Assembly: GCA_964572685.1 (NCBI GenBank) | Contig: CAZNFJ010000008.1 | Coordinates: 1-55,432 of the forward strand | DNA length: 55,432 nt | From: UBA2653 sp964572685 | Lineage (GTDB): Bacteria; Pseudomonadota; Gammaproteobacteria; Legionellales; Legionellaceae | Direction: 5' to 3' | Shown: in pieces, positions 1 to 8,582 of the stretch | How positions within the stretch are numbered: the first letter of the stretch is position 1 | How the letters are laid out: every line of letters begins with the position of its first letter | Position numbers and translations under genes: made by a program | Notes under the pieces: model-generated | The model's database searches: none | Seen by the model: the letters and a program-made list of their open reading frames with translations, nothing else | What the model was told of the DNA's origin: nothing

Positions 1-161
1 GAAAAGAACATTTGAATCCAAAATTTTCTGGTGTTGTCAATGCGTAACTCCTAATGTATTTCTTAAGCAAAACACATGATAAAGAGTTTGTTAGCGTTGG
101 CAACTCCTTTCTAATCTTAAATCCCACTTCAATTTATTCAAAAATGGCTAAAGTCGAGTTT
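1..161. mobile_element. probable end of an unidentified insertion sequence, left edge of window
   Basis: The stretch ends at 142-161 with aaatggctaaagtcgagttt, whose exact reverse complement lies at 55377-55396 near the other end of the window. Outside the repeat the two flanks differ (1-141 versus 55397-55432), as expected for the right and left ends of one type of insertion sequence. A short open frame at 3-47 could be a transposase tail, but it is far too short to support. The family was not recognised. Seen: the repeat. Inferred: that it is an IS terminus where the contig broke. Confidence 0.5.
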
Positions 162-1596
162 ATTTTCTATTATTTTTCGTGTAGCTCATTTGATCATGTG
201 GACATTTAAATTTTTCCTGTCCACATAATTTTAAAAATTCTTTCCAGGTAAGTTTTTGATCATCTGAAATTTGAATATGAACATGTTCTTGAAAGGCACG
301 CATAACCACGCGCTCTATTTGACTCATATCGTGAACTTGTTTTTGGGTAAAATGTGAATATTTTTTAGAAATGTCTATAAAAAAGTCATCTGGAATTTTA
401 AAGTCTAATTGTTTGGCCAGATAATTGACCCTTTTTTTCCAAATATCGATTCTTCCGATATCTCGATAATCATTGATGACTTCGCAGCCCAAGACATCAT
501 TGACACCGGTATGTACGGCCATTAAATTGCCTGGTGGCACAATGGATAGACTTTTATTTTGTACAAACTCACCTGTTGAATTTGTTATAATTTCTATAGG
601 ATAACCTGGGGTTTCTATATTCCATACGCGGTGGCCCTCTACTAATGTGGTATTTAACTGCAGTCCTCGTGCACCATATATGTCATCTTTTAGAACTTCG
701 ATTGTTTTATTGTCATTGTTGATAGGATCGTGAACATGGAGAATCATTTTTTCTACATATCCTTGAGCATCTTCATATTCAAGCTTACTTTTCATCGTGA
801 TTTTTATTATTTTACAATGAAGCGCTGGGTCCTGAATTTGAGCATTGCTTTTATTTATCAAATTGAGCAAATCATCTCGTATATACTCATTCTCAGAAAT
901 TAAAATATGGATAGGCCGTTTTCCAGCAAAATCACGCAATGCCCACGCTGCATTTTGCCCCATCCCATCAATTATAATAGCCTGAGTGGATAAGAATTCC
1001 GCATCTTGAGTGTATAGCTCCCCGGTATTTTTAACCGAGAAATTTCCAAAAGTTGTTCGAGGACTTCTGGAAAAATTCACAATGAGGTTCGCTTTAAGTT
1101 TTTGATGTCTCGTTTTTTGATGGGTACTCAAAAGAATATCAGCTTCATTTTGGCTATTTTGAACAATTTTGATGACTTCATCATCAAAAATAAATAATCC
1201 CATATTTTGAAGTTTCAAATAAGCGATGGATTGAATTTTTTGCATATGGCCAAAATTAAGTTGTGTATTGGCTTGTAAGTTCAAATCCTTGATGGCTATT
1301 TCTCGTAAAGCCGGGGGTAAATAATTTACATTTTGTCCCCATATACCAACTTTCCAGCTTGGATGAATATAAGCGTACCATGGTCTTTTGCTGAATAAAG
1401 TGATTTGCTCAGCCCAGTCTGGATTCATTTCAATTCGAGTAATTAATGATGAAACGGTTGCCAAGCCGCCAATCATGAGGACTTGAGATCGTGGATGGTT
1501 TTGTAAATAGGTGTGTATCGTATCGGTATGAATGCTTCTAATTAATGGGCCTTTGGGCCATTGAGATGTAAATATTCGAGAGTATAAATTATTCAT
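160..1596 (-). CDS. hypothetical protein, degenerate two-Rossmann flavoprotein-like
   Basis: This 478-residue protein was not confidently recognised. Two stretches resemble dinucleotide-binding folds. One near residues 39-50 (MIGGLATVSS) follows a beta strand, as in FAD-binding proteins, but lacks the usual GxGxxG. The second, near residues 210-220 (DGMGQNAAWA), resembles an NAD(P)-binding turn. Between them, a VNFSRSP segment sits where flavin-dependent monooxygenases and PF13454-type proteins often have a conserved strand. No signal peptide or membrane segment is visible. Its stop codon (160-162) overlaps the terminal inverted repeat at 142-161, so the natural C terminus may have been cut by an insertion. 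There is no clear Shine-Dalgarno before the ATG. It is separated from nadA by about 220 bases and a terminator, so it is probably transcribed alone. Confidence 0.5.
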   Translation of the reverse strand: MNNLYSRIFTSQWPKGPLIRSIHTDTIHTYLQNHPRSQVLMIGGLATVSSLITRIEMNPDWAEQITLFSKRPWYAYIHPSWKVGIWGQNVNYLPPALREIAIKDLNLQANTQLNFGHMQKIQSIAYLKLQNMGLFIFDDEVIKIVQNSQNEADILLSTHQKTRHQKLKANLIVNFSRSPRTTFGNFSVKNTGELYTQDAEFLSTQAIIIDGMGQNAAWALRDFAGKRPIHILISENEYIRDDLLNLINKSNAQIQDPALHCKIIKITMKSKLEYEDAQGYVEKMILHVHDPINNDNKTIEVLKDDIYGARGLQLNTTLVEGHRVWNIETPGYPIEIITNSTGEFVQNKSLSIVPPGNLMAVHTGVNDVLGCEVINDYRDIGRIDIWKKRVNYLAKQLDFKIPDDFFIDISKKYSHFTQKQVHDMSQIERVVMRAFQEHVHIQISDDQKLTWKEFLKLCGQEKFKCPHDQMSYTKNNRK

Positions 1597-1787
1597 ATAT
1601 CGTTAATTTAATATTTCCTAATTGAATTATAGATTATTTTTATGCATTGTGAGTTATTGTGGTTCTTATTTTGATTTAATCGTATTTTATAAGGACTTAT
1701 TTGGGGTATAAGATGAAGATTATAGCATGTAGTGCTTTTATTTAAAACACCATGATTATTTTGAGGGATAAATGTAACAGTACGATG

Positions 1788-1813
1788 AAAAAGAAGAGTG
1801 CCAAGCACTCTTC
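1788..1813 (-). terminator. intrinsic terminator after nadA
   Basis: On the minus strand a perfect 9-base-pair stem, gaagagtgc / gcactcttc (arms 1805-1813 and 1793-1801), closes a three-base loop and is followed by five T residues. It lies directly after the nadA stop codon and is a textbook rho-independent terminator for the cca-orn-queH-nadA group. Confidence 0.85.
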
Positions 1814-1815
1814 AA

Positions 1816-3159
1816 TTATTTCTTTTCTGTAATCCGAATCATGTTTTCTAAGGCAATGCGGGCATTATCGATGACCCATTGTTGTTCTGTGTCAGATAAA
1901 CGTTGACGAAGTCCGGTAAATTCATTCACCACATCACCTGCTTTAACCACATTATAGGGTAGCGTTTTGCCTTGTCTTAAAGTGTCAAGGAGTGCTATCA
2001 AATGGGGAGGATCATTACGAGACATCGTCGCGCAACCACAACCGATTTGAGGGCTGTTGGCAATTGGCGCCTCGGCAACATTGACTACATGGATACCTTT
2101 GGTTTTGGCCTGTGATTTGAGATAATTGACCATATGGTTTTCAGTGGCAACGGCGTAATGTTTGGTGCCAGCTTTATCATTGAGAACTTGATCCCATATA
2201 AATGCCGTAGAACCCATCGAATCACTGGCATTCATGACGGCATTGGTGCATTCCGGATGACAAACCACATGATAATTTTTTTGTTTCCAATATTGACATT
2301 GTTGTGCTTGATAAGTGGTGTGGACCGAGCATTCACTGGCAAAACAAATCAACTGTGCTTCATCGAACTGTTGAAGGGTTGTTTTATTCTGAGCTTCTAA
2401 TTGAAAACGAGCGCCTTCTGTTCCTTTAGGCCAGTAGGCGATATTTTTGATATTTAGCCATTGGGCGACATTTTCACCCATGTGTTTATCTGGAATAAAA
2501 AGAATTTTCTTATTTTGTTCAAGTGCCCATTGGAAAATTTGTTTGACATTTGAGCTCGTGCAGACCGCTCCGCCTTGAGCGCCAGTTAAGGCTTTGACTC
2601 GACCTGAGGTATTCATATAACAGATAGGAATGATATTCTCTCGTCCAAAGCGTGCGTTGAGTTGCTCAATGGCAGGTTCAACCATGAAATCTTTGGCAAA
2701 CATTTCCATGGTGCAACCTGATTTTGGATTGGTGATATAAACATTTTGATCAGGATGAGCCAGAATACTAATGGACTCGGCCATGAAATGTACGGCTGAT
2801 TCAATAATGACCTTTTTTTCTGGGTTACGAGCGGCCATTAGAGCCAGCTGATAGGAATCACCGATGACACCACCAAATTCTTGGATTAATTGAACGATTT
2901 CACCACCCATGTAGTAATGTGCTAACAATAGCAATTCATCACCAAAGTGTTTTTGAGCTTTATGTATATAAGGTCGCATCCAGTCCAGGACTGTGGTGAG
3001 TTTTCTATCTGGCAGGGCCAAATATTCCTCAGCATAAGGAATAAACTCGGTTTGGTACCAGTCTAGGGGATAGTCCGATTGACAAATCGACATGTCGCTG
3101 GTGATTTGAAAATGCGTTTGTTCCGGTTGATAACTTAAATTGGATTTAAACATGATCAT
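1816..3159 (-). CDS. nadA: quinolinate synthase NadA
   Basis: NadA is a cytosolic 4Fe-4S enzyme that condenses iminoaspartate with dihydroxyacetone phosphate to quinolinate in de novo NAD synthesis. Family blocks are visible: LAHYYMGGEIVQL (79-91) and GDSYQLALMAA (100-110), GCTMEMFA (148-155), NTSGRVKALTGAQGGAVCTSSN in two parts (183-204), IPDKHMGEN (222-230), CHPECTNAV (300-308) and GCGCATMSRND (373-383). Cys149, Cys300 or Cys304, and Cys374 or Cys376 are the cluster-ligand candidates. At 447 residues it is longer than the roughly 350 of Escherichia coli NadA, mainly through an N-terminal extension of about 45 residues and an insertion before the HPEC block. The ATG overlaps the queH stop as ATGA, suggesting coupled translation. 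nadB and nadC are not in the window. Confidence 0.95.
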   Translation of the reverse strand: MIMFKSNLSYQPEQTHFQITSDMSICQSDYPLDWYQTEFIPYAEEYLALPDRKLTTVLDWMRPYIHKAQKHFGDELLLLAHYYMGGEIVQLIQEFGGVIGDSYQLALMAARNPEKKVIIESAVHFMAESISILAHPDQNVYITNPKSGCTMEMFAKDFMVEPAIEQLNARFGRENIIPICYMNTSGRVKALTGAQGGAVCTSSNVKQIFQWALEQNKKILFIPDKHMGENVAQWLNIKNIAYWPKGTEGARFQLEAQNKTTLQQFDEAQLICFASECSVHTTYQAQQCQYWKQKNYHVVCHPECTNAVMNASDSMGSTAFIWDQVLNDKAGTKHYAVATENHMVNYLKSQAKTKGIHVVNVAEAPIANSPQIGCGCATMSRNDPPHLIALLDTLRQGKTLPYNVVKAGDVVNEFTGLRQRLSDTEQQWVIDNARIALENMIRITEKK

Positions 3160-3809
3160 CCTTGAGAATCAGGTTGAACATAGTATTCCACACCAATTTT
3201 GATGCGGTCACGACCATTTTCTTTGCGCCAGCGATTGGTATCGCGCATCGAGTATACACAGCCACAATATTCTTGTTTATAAAAGTTTTCACGCTTTGCT
3301 ATTTGATACATGCGCTCTGCACCACCATCTTTTCGCCAATTGTAAGTCCAGTATTCAATTCCAGGATAATGACTGGCTGCTTTCAAACCCGAAGTGTTAA
3401 TTTGATTCATATCCTTCCAGCGAGAAATTCCCAGAGAACTTGAAATGATTGGAAAACCATTTTCATAGGCATAAAGCGCTGTTCGTTCAAAACGCATATC
3501 AAAACACATGGAGCAGCGTTTCCCGCGTTCAGGTTCCCATTCCATGCCTTTGGCTCGTTCAAACCAATTGTCTTTATCATAATCCGCATCAATGAATGGA
3601 ATATTGTGAAGATCTGCAAATTTGACATTTTCTTCTTTGCGAATTAAATATTCTTGTTCGGGATGAATATTGGGATTGTAAAAAAAGATGGTAAAGTCTA
3701 TCTCTGAAGCGAGAAGGGCTTCCATGACTTCCCCAGAACAGGGCGCACAACATGAGTGCAGCAATAGTTTGTTTGCGCCATTGGGCAATTCTAAACGTTC
3801 ACGTTGCAT
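3156..3809 (-). CDS. queH: epoxyqueuosine reductase QueH
   Basis: QueH reduces epoxyqueuosine to queuosine at the wobble position of tRNA. It is the non-orthologous replacement for the cobalamin enzyme QueG. The 217-residue protein shows the CCAPC motif (20-24), a second cysteine pair RCSMC (98-102) and CGC (182-184), which match the metal-ligand and redox cysteines of the family (former DUF208). The tgt gene of the same pathway lies at 20313. The gene sits 4 bases before orn on the transcribed side and overlaps nadA by 4 bases, so orn-queH-nadA look co-transcribed. Confidence 0.93.
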   Translation of the reverse strand: MQRERLELPNGANKLLLHSCCAPCSGEVMEALLASEIDFTIFFYNPNIHPEQEYLIRKEENVKFADLHNIPFIDADYDKDNWFERAKGMEWEPERGKRCSMCFDMRFERTALYAYENGFPIISSSLGISRWKDMNQINTSGLKAASHYPGIEYWTYNWRKDGGAERMYQIAKRENFYKQEYCGCVYSMRDTNRWRKENGRDRIKIGVEYYVQPDSQG

Positions 3810-3813
3810 GATA

Positions 3814-4353
3814 TTAACCTATAAAAAAATGTTCGCGGTAATATTTTAATTCTTCAATGGAATCATAAATATCACTTAAAGCCAAATGTTTACTCATTTT
3901 ATCAAATTTTACCTGGTCTGGGTACCAGCGTTTTAGCATTTCCTTAAAACTACTGACATCAATTTGCCGGTAATGAAAATAATTGGATAACTCAGGCATA
4001 TATCGGTTTAAGAATTGTTTATCCATGCAAATGCTATTCCCACAAATAGGCGAGCATTGTGCCTGTGTGAAATGTTTGAGAAATTGAATCGTCATGCGCT
4101 CTGCTTGCTCAACGGTGACATGACTATTGAGTGCGCGCTTATAAAGACCGGAGGCTTGATGATGTGTTTGGTTCCAATCGTCCATTTCCATTAATATTTC
4201 TTTGGGCGTTTGAATCGCAAATGTTGGACCATTGGCAAGAATATGGAGGTTCATGTCAGTGACCACAGTTGCAATTTCAAGAATTTGATTGCGTTCAGGA
4301 GAAAGACCGGTCATTTCCAAGTCAATCCAGATGAGATGATTTTGATTATTCAT
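3814..4353 (-). CDS. orn: oligoribonuclease Orn
   Basis: Orn is a 3'-5' exonuclease of the DEDDh family that finishes degradation of 2-5 nucleotide RNA and of pGpG from cyclic-di-GMP turnover. The 179-residue product has DLE (Asp11, Glu13), a CMDKQF segment with Asp111, and HLALSD (His156, Asp161) followed by IEELKYYREHF, as in the E. coli protein (181 residues). The start at 4353 was chosen because MNNQNHLIWIDLEMTGL matches the family N terminus; an upstream in-frame ATG at 4422 would add unrelated residues. The start overlaps the end of cca by 8 bases. Confidence 0.93.
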   Translation of the reverse strand: MNNQNHLIWIDLEMTGLSPERNQILEIATVVTDMNLHILANGPTFAIQTPKEILMEMDDWNQTHHQASGLYKRALNSHVTVEQAERMTIQFLKHFTQAQCSPICGNSICMDKQFLNRYMPELSNYFHYRQIDVSSFKEMLKRWYPDQVKFDKMSKHLALSDIYDSIEELKYYREHFFIG

Positions 4354-5419
4354 GAGAAAATACCTTTTGTTCAATAATTTGTAGGCGTCTGGTTTCGAAA
4401 TAGTGCTGAATATTTGCAACATTCTTACCGGTTTGCATGTCTTGCGGCAAGCGTATGGCTTTAAGTTCTTGAATCAATTTTAACCAACACTCAGTGCAAG
4501 AATCCTTTGATGCATACACTTCATAGCATGCTAGTAAACGTTCAAAGCGCTGAGTATTTCGAAGTGCATCAGTTTTTTGAAGAAGCGTTAAAATACTGTT
4601 GGCATTTTGATGTTGAAACAAATTCAGTTCAGGATGAAAAACTTGAAAAAGTTTAATTTGTATTTGTAAATTCTGTGGAACTTTAAGGGTTATTAAAATT
4701 GCTAAATCATCTAAATCCATTAGAAACAAAGTTAAGCGAATATCGATATCTTGGGTTTTTTGACTAGCAGTGGAAAGAGTTTTTGTAGATAACTTGGCAA
4801 GGGCTGGTGGCAGGGCGCCACATTTTTTTAAGTCTTCAAAAAAAACTTCTGGGTTTGCGGTGGCAAGTGCTTTTTCCCATTCCTTCCAGATGCGTTCTTG
4901 TGATAAGTAACTTAATTCATCGGAGGCAACAAGCGACTTCATCAGCTCGAGTGTTTTCGGATGAATTTGAAAGCCCAAGTGAAAAAACCGTGCATGAAAT
5001 CGAGCCGTGCGAAGAACACGTAAAGGATCTTCCACAAAAGCCGGAGATACATGTCTTAATACTTTATTTTCTAAATCTTTTTGACCACCATACGGATCAA
5101 TAATCTGGCCGTTTTCATCCATGGCCATGGCATTGATGGTGAGATCTCTGCGTAATAAATCTTCTTGCAAGGTGACTTCTTCAGAAAATTGAAAAATAAA
5201 GCCTTGATAACCATGACCATGTTTCAATTCTTTTCGAGCCAGTGCATATTCTTCTTGTGTTTGAGGATGAATAAACACAGGGAAATGTTTGCCAACTTGC
5301 TTATAACCAAGCTTGAGTAAATGTTCCGGTGTGGCGCCCACCACGACCCAGTCTTTTTCTATGATGGGAAGATGCAATAATTGATCTCGAATCGCGCCAC
5401 CGACTAAATAGATTTGCAT
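4346..5419 (-). CDS. cca: CCA tRNA nucleotidyltransferase
   Basis: This enzyme adds or repairs the 3' CCA of tRNAs (class II nucleotidyltransferase). The N-terminal catalytic head is clear: GGAIRD (7-12), then EKDW (21-24), HFPVF and EEYALARKE. The first acidic residue of the usual DxD pair is Glu21 rather than Asp; the (D/E)xD pattern is tolerated in the superfamily. At 357 residues it is shorter than the 412-residue E. coli enzyme and no C-terminal HD phosphohydrolase domain is recognisable, so it is the short form. It heads the cca-orn-queH-nadA group and is divergent from rsgA. Confidence 0.92.
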   Translation of the reverse strand: MQIYLVGGAIRDQLLHLPIIEKDWVVVGATPEHLLKLGYKQVGKHFPVFIHPQTQEEYALARKELKHGHGYQGFIFQFSEEVTLQEDLLRRDLTINAMAMDENGQIIDPYGGQKDLENKVLRHVSPAFVEDPLRVLRTARFHARFFHLGFQIHPKTLELMKSLVASDELSYLSQERIWKEWEKALATANPEVFFEDLKKCGALPPALAKLSTKTLSTASQKTQDIDIRLTLFLMDLDDLAILITLKVPQNLQIQIKLFQVFHPELNLFQHQNANSILTLLQKTDALRNTQRFERLLACYEVYASKDSCTECWLKLIQELKAIRLPQDMQTGKNVANIQHYFETRRLQIIEQKVFSHE

Positions 5420-5510
5420 GGTTTTACATTTTAAGTATATTTTCTGTGATTATATGCTTTTTTTCATGAAGAGACACTCGCATTTTTAGTTTGGCAGTGG
5501 CAAAATAGGC

Positions 5511-5516
5511 TATAAT
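5511..5516 (+). promoter_or_regulatory. candidate -10 element for rsgA
   Basis: A perfect TATAAT lies 20 bases before the rsgA start codon in the divergent cca-rsgA gap. No good -35 is visible at 16-18 bases; TTGGCA at 5491-5496 is only 14 bases away. Treat as a -10 candidate only. Confidence 0.4.
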
Positions 5517-5535
5517 ATGAAAACTGAGTGCTTGA

Positions 5536-6489
5536 ATGAGCAAAAAAAAGCTCTCCAAACAACAAAAATCTCGAATTATCCAAAAACAACAAGCATTTGA
5601 TATCCATAATGCTAAGATGGGTTTGATTTTAACGCGTACAAAAAAACGAGCATTGGTCGAGTGTTTAGAATCTCATTTAAAAATTTGGTGTAATATTCGA
5701 CCTGATATTGATTCTTTGGTGGTTGGTGATAAGGTTTATTGGCAGTCAACCCCAGCAGAGCTTGGCGTTATCGAAAGTGTGATGCCTCGAACAACCGAAC
5801 TTGGACGTCCAGATCGTTATCAAAAATATAAGCTTTTGGCGGCCAACATTTCCCAGCTGATAGTCGTTATTGCCCCTAAACCGATGTATTCTGAACTTTT
5901 AATTGATAGTTATTTGGTGATGGCGGAGCTTTTGGGTCTCCGGGTGAGTATCATTTTCAATAAAGCTGATTTGGATGATGAACATCACTCCATGGAACAA
6001 ACGCTGCGAAGTGCTTATAAGTCTTTGGTTCATGATTTTGTTTGCACTTCTCAGGTAGATTCCCAGATGGGAAATTTAAAAGCGCTACTGGCCGAACAGG
6101 TGAGTATTTTTGTCGGTCAGTCTGGTGTTGGTAAATCAACGCTGATTAATGCATTGCTCCCTGAAATAAATTTAGCGACATCTCCTTTGAGTGCTACTCA
6201 TGAATTTGGTCAACACACCACTTCCTCTGCATATTATTTCCATCTTGATGATTCGGGTGATATCATTGATTCACCAGGCGTACGTTCTTTTGGATTATGG
6301 AAAATAGATAAAAAAGAATTACTCTGGGGGTTTAAAGAATTTCGACCTTTTATCGGACATTGCAAATTTCGAGATTGTGACCATGTTTCTGCTCCTAATT
6401 GTGCTTTTCTAGAGGCGCTTAAAACCCAGAAAATCACTCAAAAAAGATATGAGAATTTTATTAAAATTCGTGCACAACTAACTATGTAA
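5536..6489 (+). CDS. rsgA: ribosome small-subunit biogenesis GTPase RsgA
   Basis: RsgA is a circularly permuted GTPase that checks late 30S subunit maturation. The 317-residue protein has the permuted order: an OB-fold region (about 25-95), G4 NKAD (142-145), then G1 GQSGVGKS (194-201), G3 DSPGVRSFGLW (from 245) and a C-terminal zinc site with Cys276, Cys281, His283 and Cys289. The length is slightly below E. coli RsgA (350). The orn/rsgA divergent neighbourhood is conserved in gammaproteobacteria. No strong Shine-Dalgarno is seen before the ATG. Confidence 0.95.
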   Translation: MSKKKLSKQQKSRIIQKQQAFDIHNAKMGLILTRTKKRALVECLESHLKIWCNIRPDIDSLVVGDKVYWQSTPAELGVIESVMPRTTELGRPDRYQKYKLLAANISQLIVVIAPKPMYSELLIDSYLVMAELLGLRVSIIFNKADLDDEHHSMEQTLRSAYKSLVHDFVCTSQVDSQMGNLKALLAEQVSIFVGQSGVGKSTLINALLPEINLATSPLSATHEFGQHTTSSAYYFHLDDSGDIIDSPGVRSFGLWKIDKKELLWGFKEFRPFIGHCKFRDCDHVSAPNCAFLEALKTQKITQKRYENFIKIRAQLTM

Positions 6490-6498
6490 GAAGCCTTA

Positions 6499-7692
6499 AT
6501 GATGAGAAAAAAAAAGATTGCTATTTCACATATCGTTTCTGGTTTTGTAGCCGTTTTAGTCGGTTTTACCAGCTCGGTATTGATTATTTTTCAGGCGGCA
6601 CAAAATGCCGGCGCTAATAGTATAGAAATGGGATCATGGATTTTTGCATTAGGCATCAGTATTGCCATTACTGCGATGACTTTTTCCTGGCATTTTAAAA
6701 TGCCTATTTTAACCGGTTGGTCAACACCAGGCGCTGCATTATTAGCAACCAGCTTAAGTGGTGTGCCGATGTCAAAAGCAGTCGCAGCTTTCATGTTTTC
6801 TGCTTTTTTGACTTTTCTAGTCGGATTAACAGGGGTTTTTGAACGTCTGATGAAATCCATTCCAAGAACGATTACTTCTGCCATGTTGGCGGGTATTCTG
6901 ATGCGTTTTGGTTTAGATGTTTTTTCCAGCTTTCAAAATGATATGGAATTGGTTGGCTTGATGCTTTTGACTTATCTTTTGGGTAAGCGTTTTACACCAC
7001 GATATGTCATTTTATTGGTATTGATGGTGGGGGTGATGGATGCGGTTTCACGTGGCATGTTTCATATTCCACGATTATCCTGGCATTTGACCACCCCGGT
7101 ATTTACCATGCCTGATTTTCACTGGGCGAGTTTGGTCAGTATTGGAATTCCTTTATTTGTAGTCACCATGACTTCACAAAACATCACAGGTCTTTCAGTG
7201 ATGACCAATGCCGGATTTGAACCACCTGCTTCACCATTAATTAGTTGGATTGGTTTTTGTAATATTTTGTTTGCGCCTTTCGGTTGTTTTTCAATTGGGC
7301 TTGCAGCGATTACAGCAGCGATTTGTTCTGGTAAAGAGTGCGACCTTAATCCTAATCATCGTTATAAATCAGTATTGATAGCGGGTGTTTTTTGGATTTT
7401 AATTGGTCTTTTTGGTGCGACCGTAGTTACCGTTTTTATGGCATTTCCGAAGTCGTTGGTGACAACGATTGCTGGGCTTGCACTTTTTAATACCATTGGT
7501 TCGAGTTTAAGCGTGGCTCTGTATCATGAAAAAGATAGAGAGGCAGCGATGATCACTTTGCTGATTACGGCCTCTGGAATTTCATTATTTGGTGTTGGCT
7601 CAGCCTTTTGGGGCTTGTTGGCTGGGATGACGACATTAAGTTTATTTAACTGGCACAATAAAGAAGAATCACAAGCAGCATCTGCTGGCTGA
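6499..7692 (+). CDS. BenE-family (benzoate/H+ symporter type) transporter
   Basis: The 397-residue protein is almost entirely hydrophobic, with about eleven to twelve predicted helices, and matches the BenE/YdcO family. Characteristic segments are GFVAVLVGFTSSVLIIFQAAQ near the N terminus, TGWSTPGAALL (about 74-84) and TMTSQNITGLSVM (about 223-235). The family is named for benzoate uptake, but the substrate cannot be read from sequence and no aromatic-degradation genes are nearby. It follows rsgA by 9 bases, so it is probably co-transcribed. Two adjacent ATG codons (6499, 6502) are equally possible starts. Confidence 0.85.
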   Translation: MMRKKKIAISHIVSGFVAVLVGFTSSVLIIFQAAQNAGANSIEMGSWIFALGISIAITAMTFSWHFKMPILTGWSTPGAALLATSLSGVPMSKAVAAFMFSAFLTFLVGLTGVFERLMKSIPRTITSAMLAGILMRFGLDVFSSFQNDMELVGLMLLTYLLGKRFTPRYVILLVLMVGVMDAVSRGMFHIPRLSWHLTTPVFTMPDFHWASLVSIGIPLFVVTMTSQNITGLSVMTNAGFEPPASPLISWIGFCNILFAPFGCFSIGLAAITAAICSGKECDLNPNHRYKSVLIAGVFWILIGLFGATVVTVFMAFPKSLVTTIAGLALFNTIGSSLSVALYHEKDREAAMITLLITASGISLFGVGSAFWGLLAGMTTLSLFNWHNKEESQAASAG

Positions 7693-7712
7693 TCTTTTTT
7701 TGAGCATTGTAC

Positions 7713-7718
7713 TATAAT
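7713..7718 (+). promoter_or_regulatory. candidate -10 element for the small exported protein at 7749
   Basis: TATAAT lies 30 bases before the ATG at 7749, just after the BenE stop codon. The -35 position (7690-7695, tgatct) is weak. It is consistent with separate transcription of the small gene. Confidence 0.3.
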
Positions 7719-7748
7719 GAATCTAAGACCATGATGTGCGGGTAATAG

Positions 7749-7946
7749 ATGAATAAGCTTTGGTTTTTTTTGATGGTTACATTTTTTTGTTGGCAAAGTT
7801 ATGCTTTTTTGTATCCAGAATATCGGCAAGTAAGGCCTGGCATCATTTTGCAAAAACACAAATATTGTGCTCATGATTGTTGGAATCAGACTTTGCTAAA
7901 TCAACACGATGCCTATCGATGTTCTACAAATTATCGTATTCATTGA
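7749..7946 (+). CDS. small exported cysteine-containing protein, unknown
   Basis: This 65-residue product begins with a short positive N terminus and a hydrophobic stretch ending SYAF (about 4-20), a plausible Sec signal peptide. The remaining 45 residues are polar, with three cysteines and several aromatic and histidine residues. No family was recognised. A TATAAT lies 30 bases upstream, but the ribosome site is weak. Its last 7 bases overlap the convergent maf gene. The signal-like start favours a real gene, but no conservation can be checked here. Confidence 0.45.
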   Translation: MNKLWFFLMVTFFCWQSYAFLYPEYRQVRPGIILQKHKYCAHDCWNQTLLNQHDAYRCSTNYRIH

Positions 7947-8518
7947 GTACCATCTAGATTGTCTAAGAGTCTTCTGACTCGATGAATCGGCAGTCCCATG
8001 ACGGCGTAAAAACTGCCCTCAATTTTTTCGATATACTGGCCCATATAGCCTTGTATACCATATGCGCCAGCTTTATCTTGATACTGATTCATGGCCAAAT
8101 AATTTTCAATGACGTCATCAGTTAATTCACTGAAGTAGACATCGGTGACATCGATTTCTATCTTTTCAATATCTAAAAAATGAATACCAACACTGGTCAT
8201 GACTTGATGTTTTTGCAAAGAATAGCTTTTGAGCATTTGAAATGCATCTAGGGCATCTTTAGGTTTTCCATATATTTTTCCCGACATCACCACTTCGGTA
8301 TCGGCGCATAAAATAGGACGTTTGGGTAACTCATGCTCATCGATGAATTGCCTTGCTGCAACTAACTTTTCATGAGTGATGCGCTTTGAATAATCCATTG
8401 AGGATTCATGGGGAAGGGTTGTTTCCAGTATATCAATGGGCAGAACCTGAAATTCCACACCCATTTGTTTTAAAAGATCCTGGCGCCGAGGACTTTGGGA
8501 TGCAAGATAAATTTTCAT
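7940..8518 (-). CDS. maf: Maf-type nucleoside triphosphate pyrophosphatase (YhdE class)
   Basis: Maf proteins hydrolyse non-canonical or excess nucleoside triphosphates. The 192-residue protein has the N-terminal signature LASQSPRR (5-12), CADTEV (about 71-76), GKPKD (about 84-88) and DKAGAYGIQG (about 149-158). The last motif is typical of the dTTP/UTP pyrophosphatase subgroup (YhdE) rather than the YceF subgroup. The length is normal for the family. It stands alone between convergent and unrelated neighbours. Confidence 0.93.
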   Translation of the reverse strand: MKIYLASQSPRRQDLLKQMGVEFQVLPIDILETTLPHESSMDYSKRITHEKLVAARQFIDEHELPKRPILCADTEVVMSGKIYGKPKDALDAFQMLKSYSLQKHQVMTSVGIHFLDIEKIEIDVTDVYFSELTDDVIENYLAMNQYQDKAGAYGIQGYMGQYIEKIEGSFYAVMGLPIHRVRRLLDNLDGTQ

Positions 8519-8582
8519 AAGAGTTTAAGTATAAAACATCCTAATGAAAGAAATCTAGTCCTAGCGCCTGAAACTTAGATAT

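Noticed and set aside
3..47. Short open frame that could be the tail of a transposase.
   Set aside because: Fifteen codons at the window edge are too few to identify; kept only as part of the element-end note.
1608..1808. 66-codon minus-strand frame between the first gene and nadA.
   Set aside because: Low-complexity composition, no ribosome site, and it runs into the nadA terminator.
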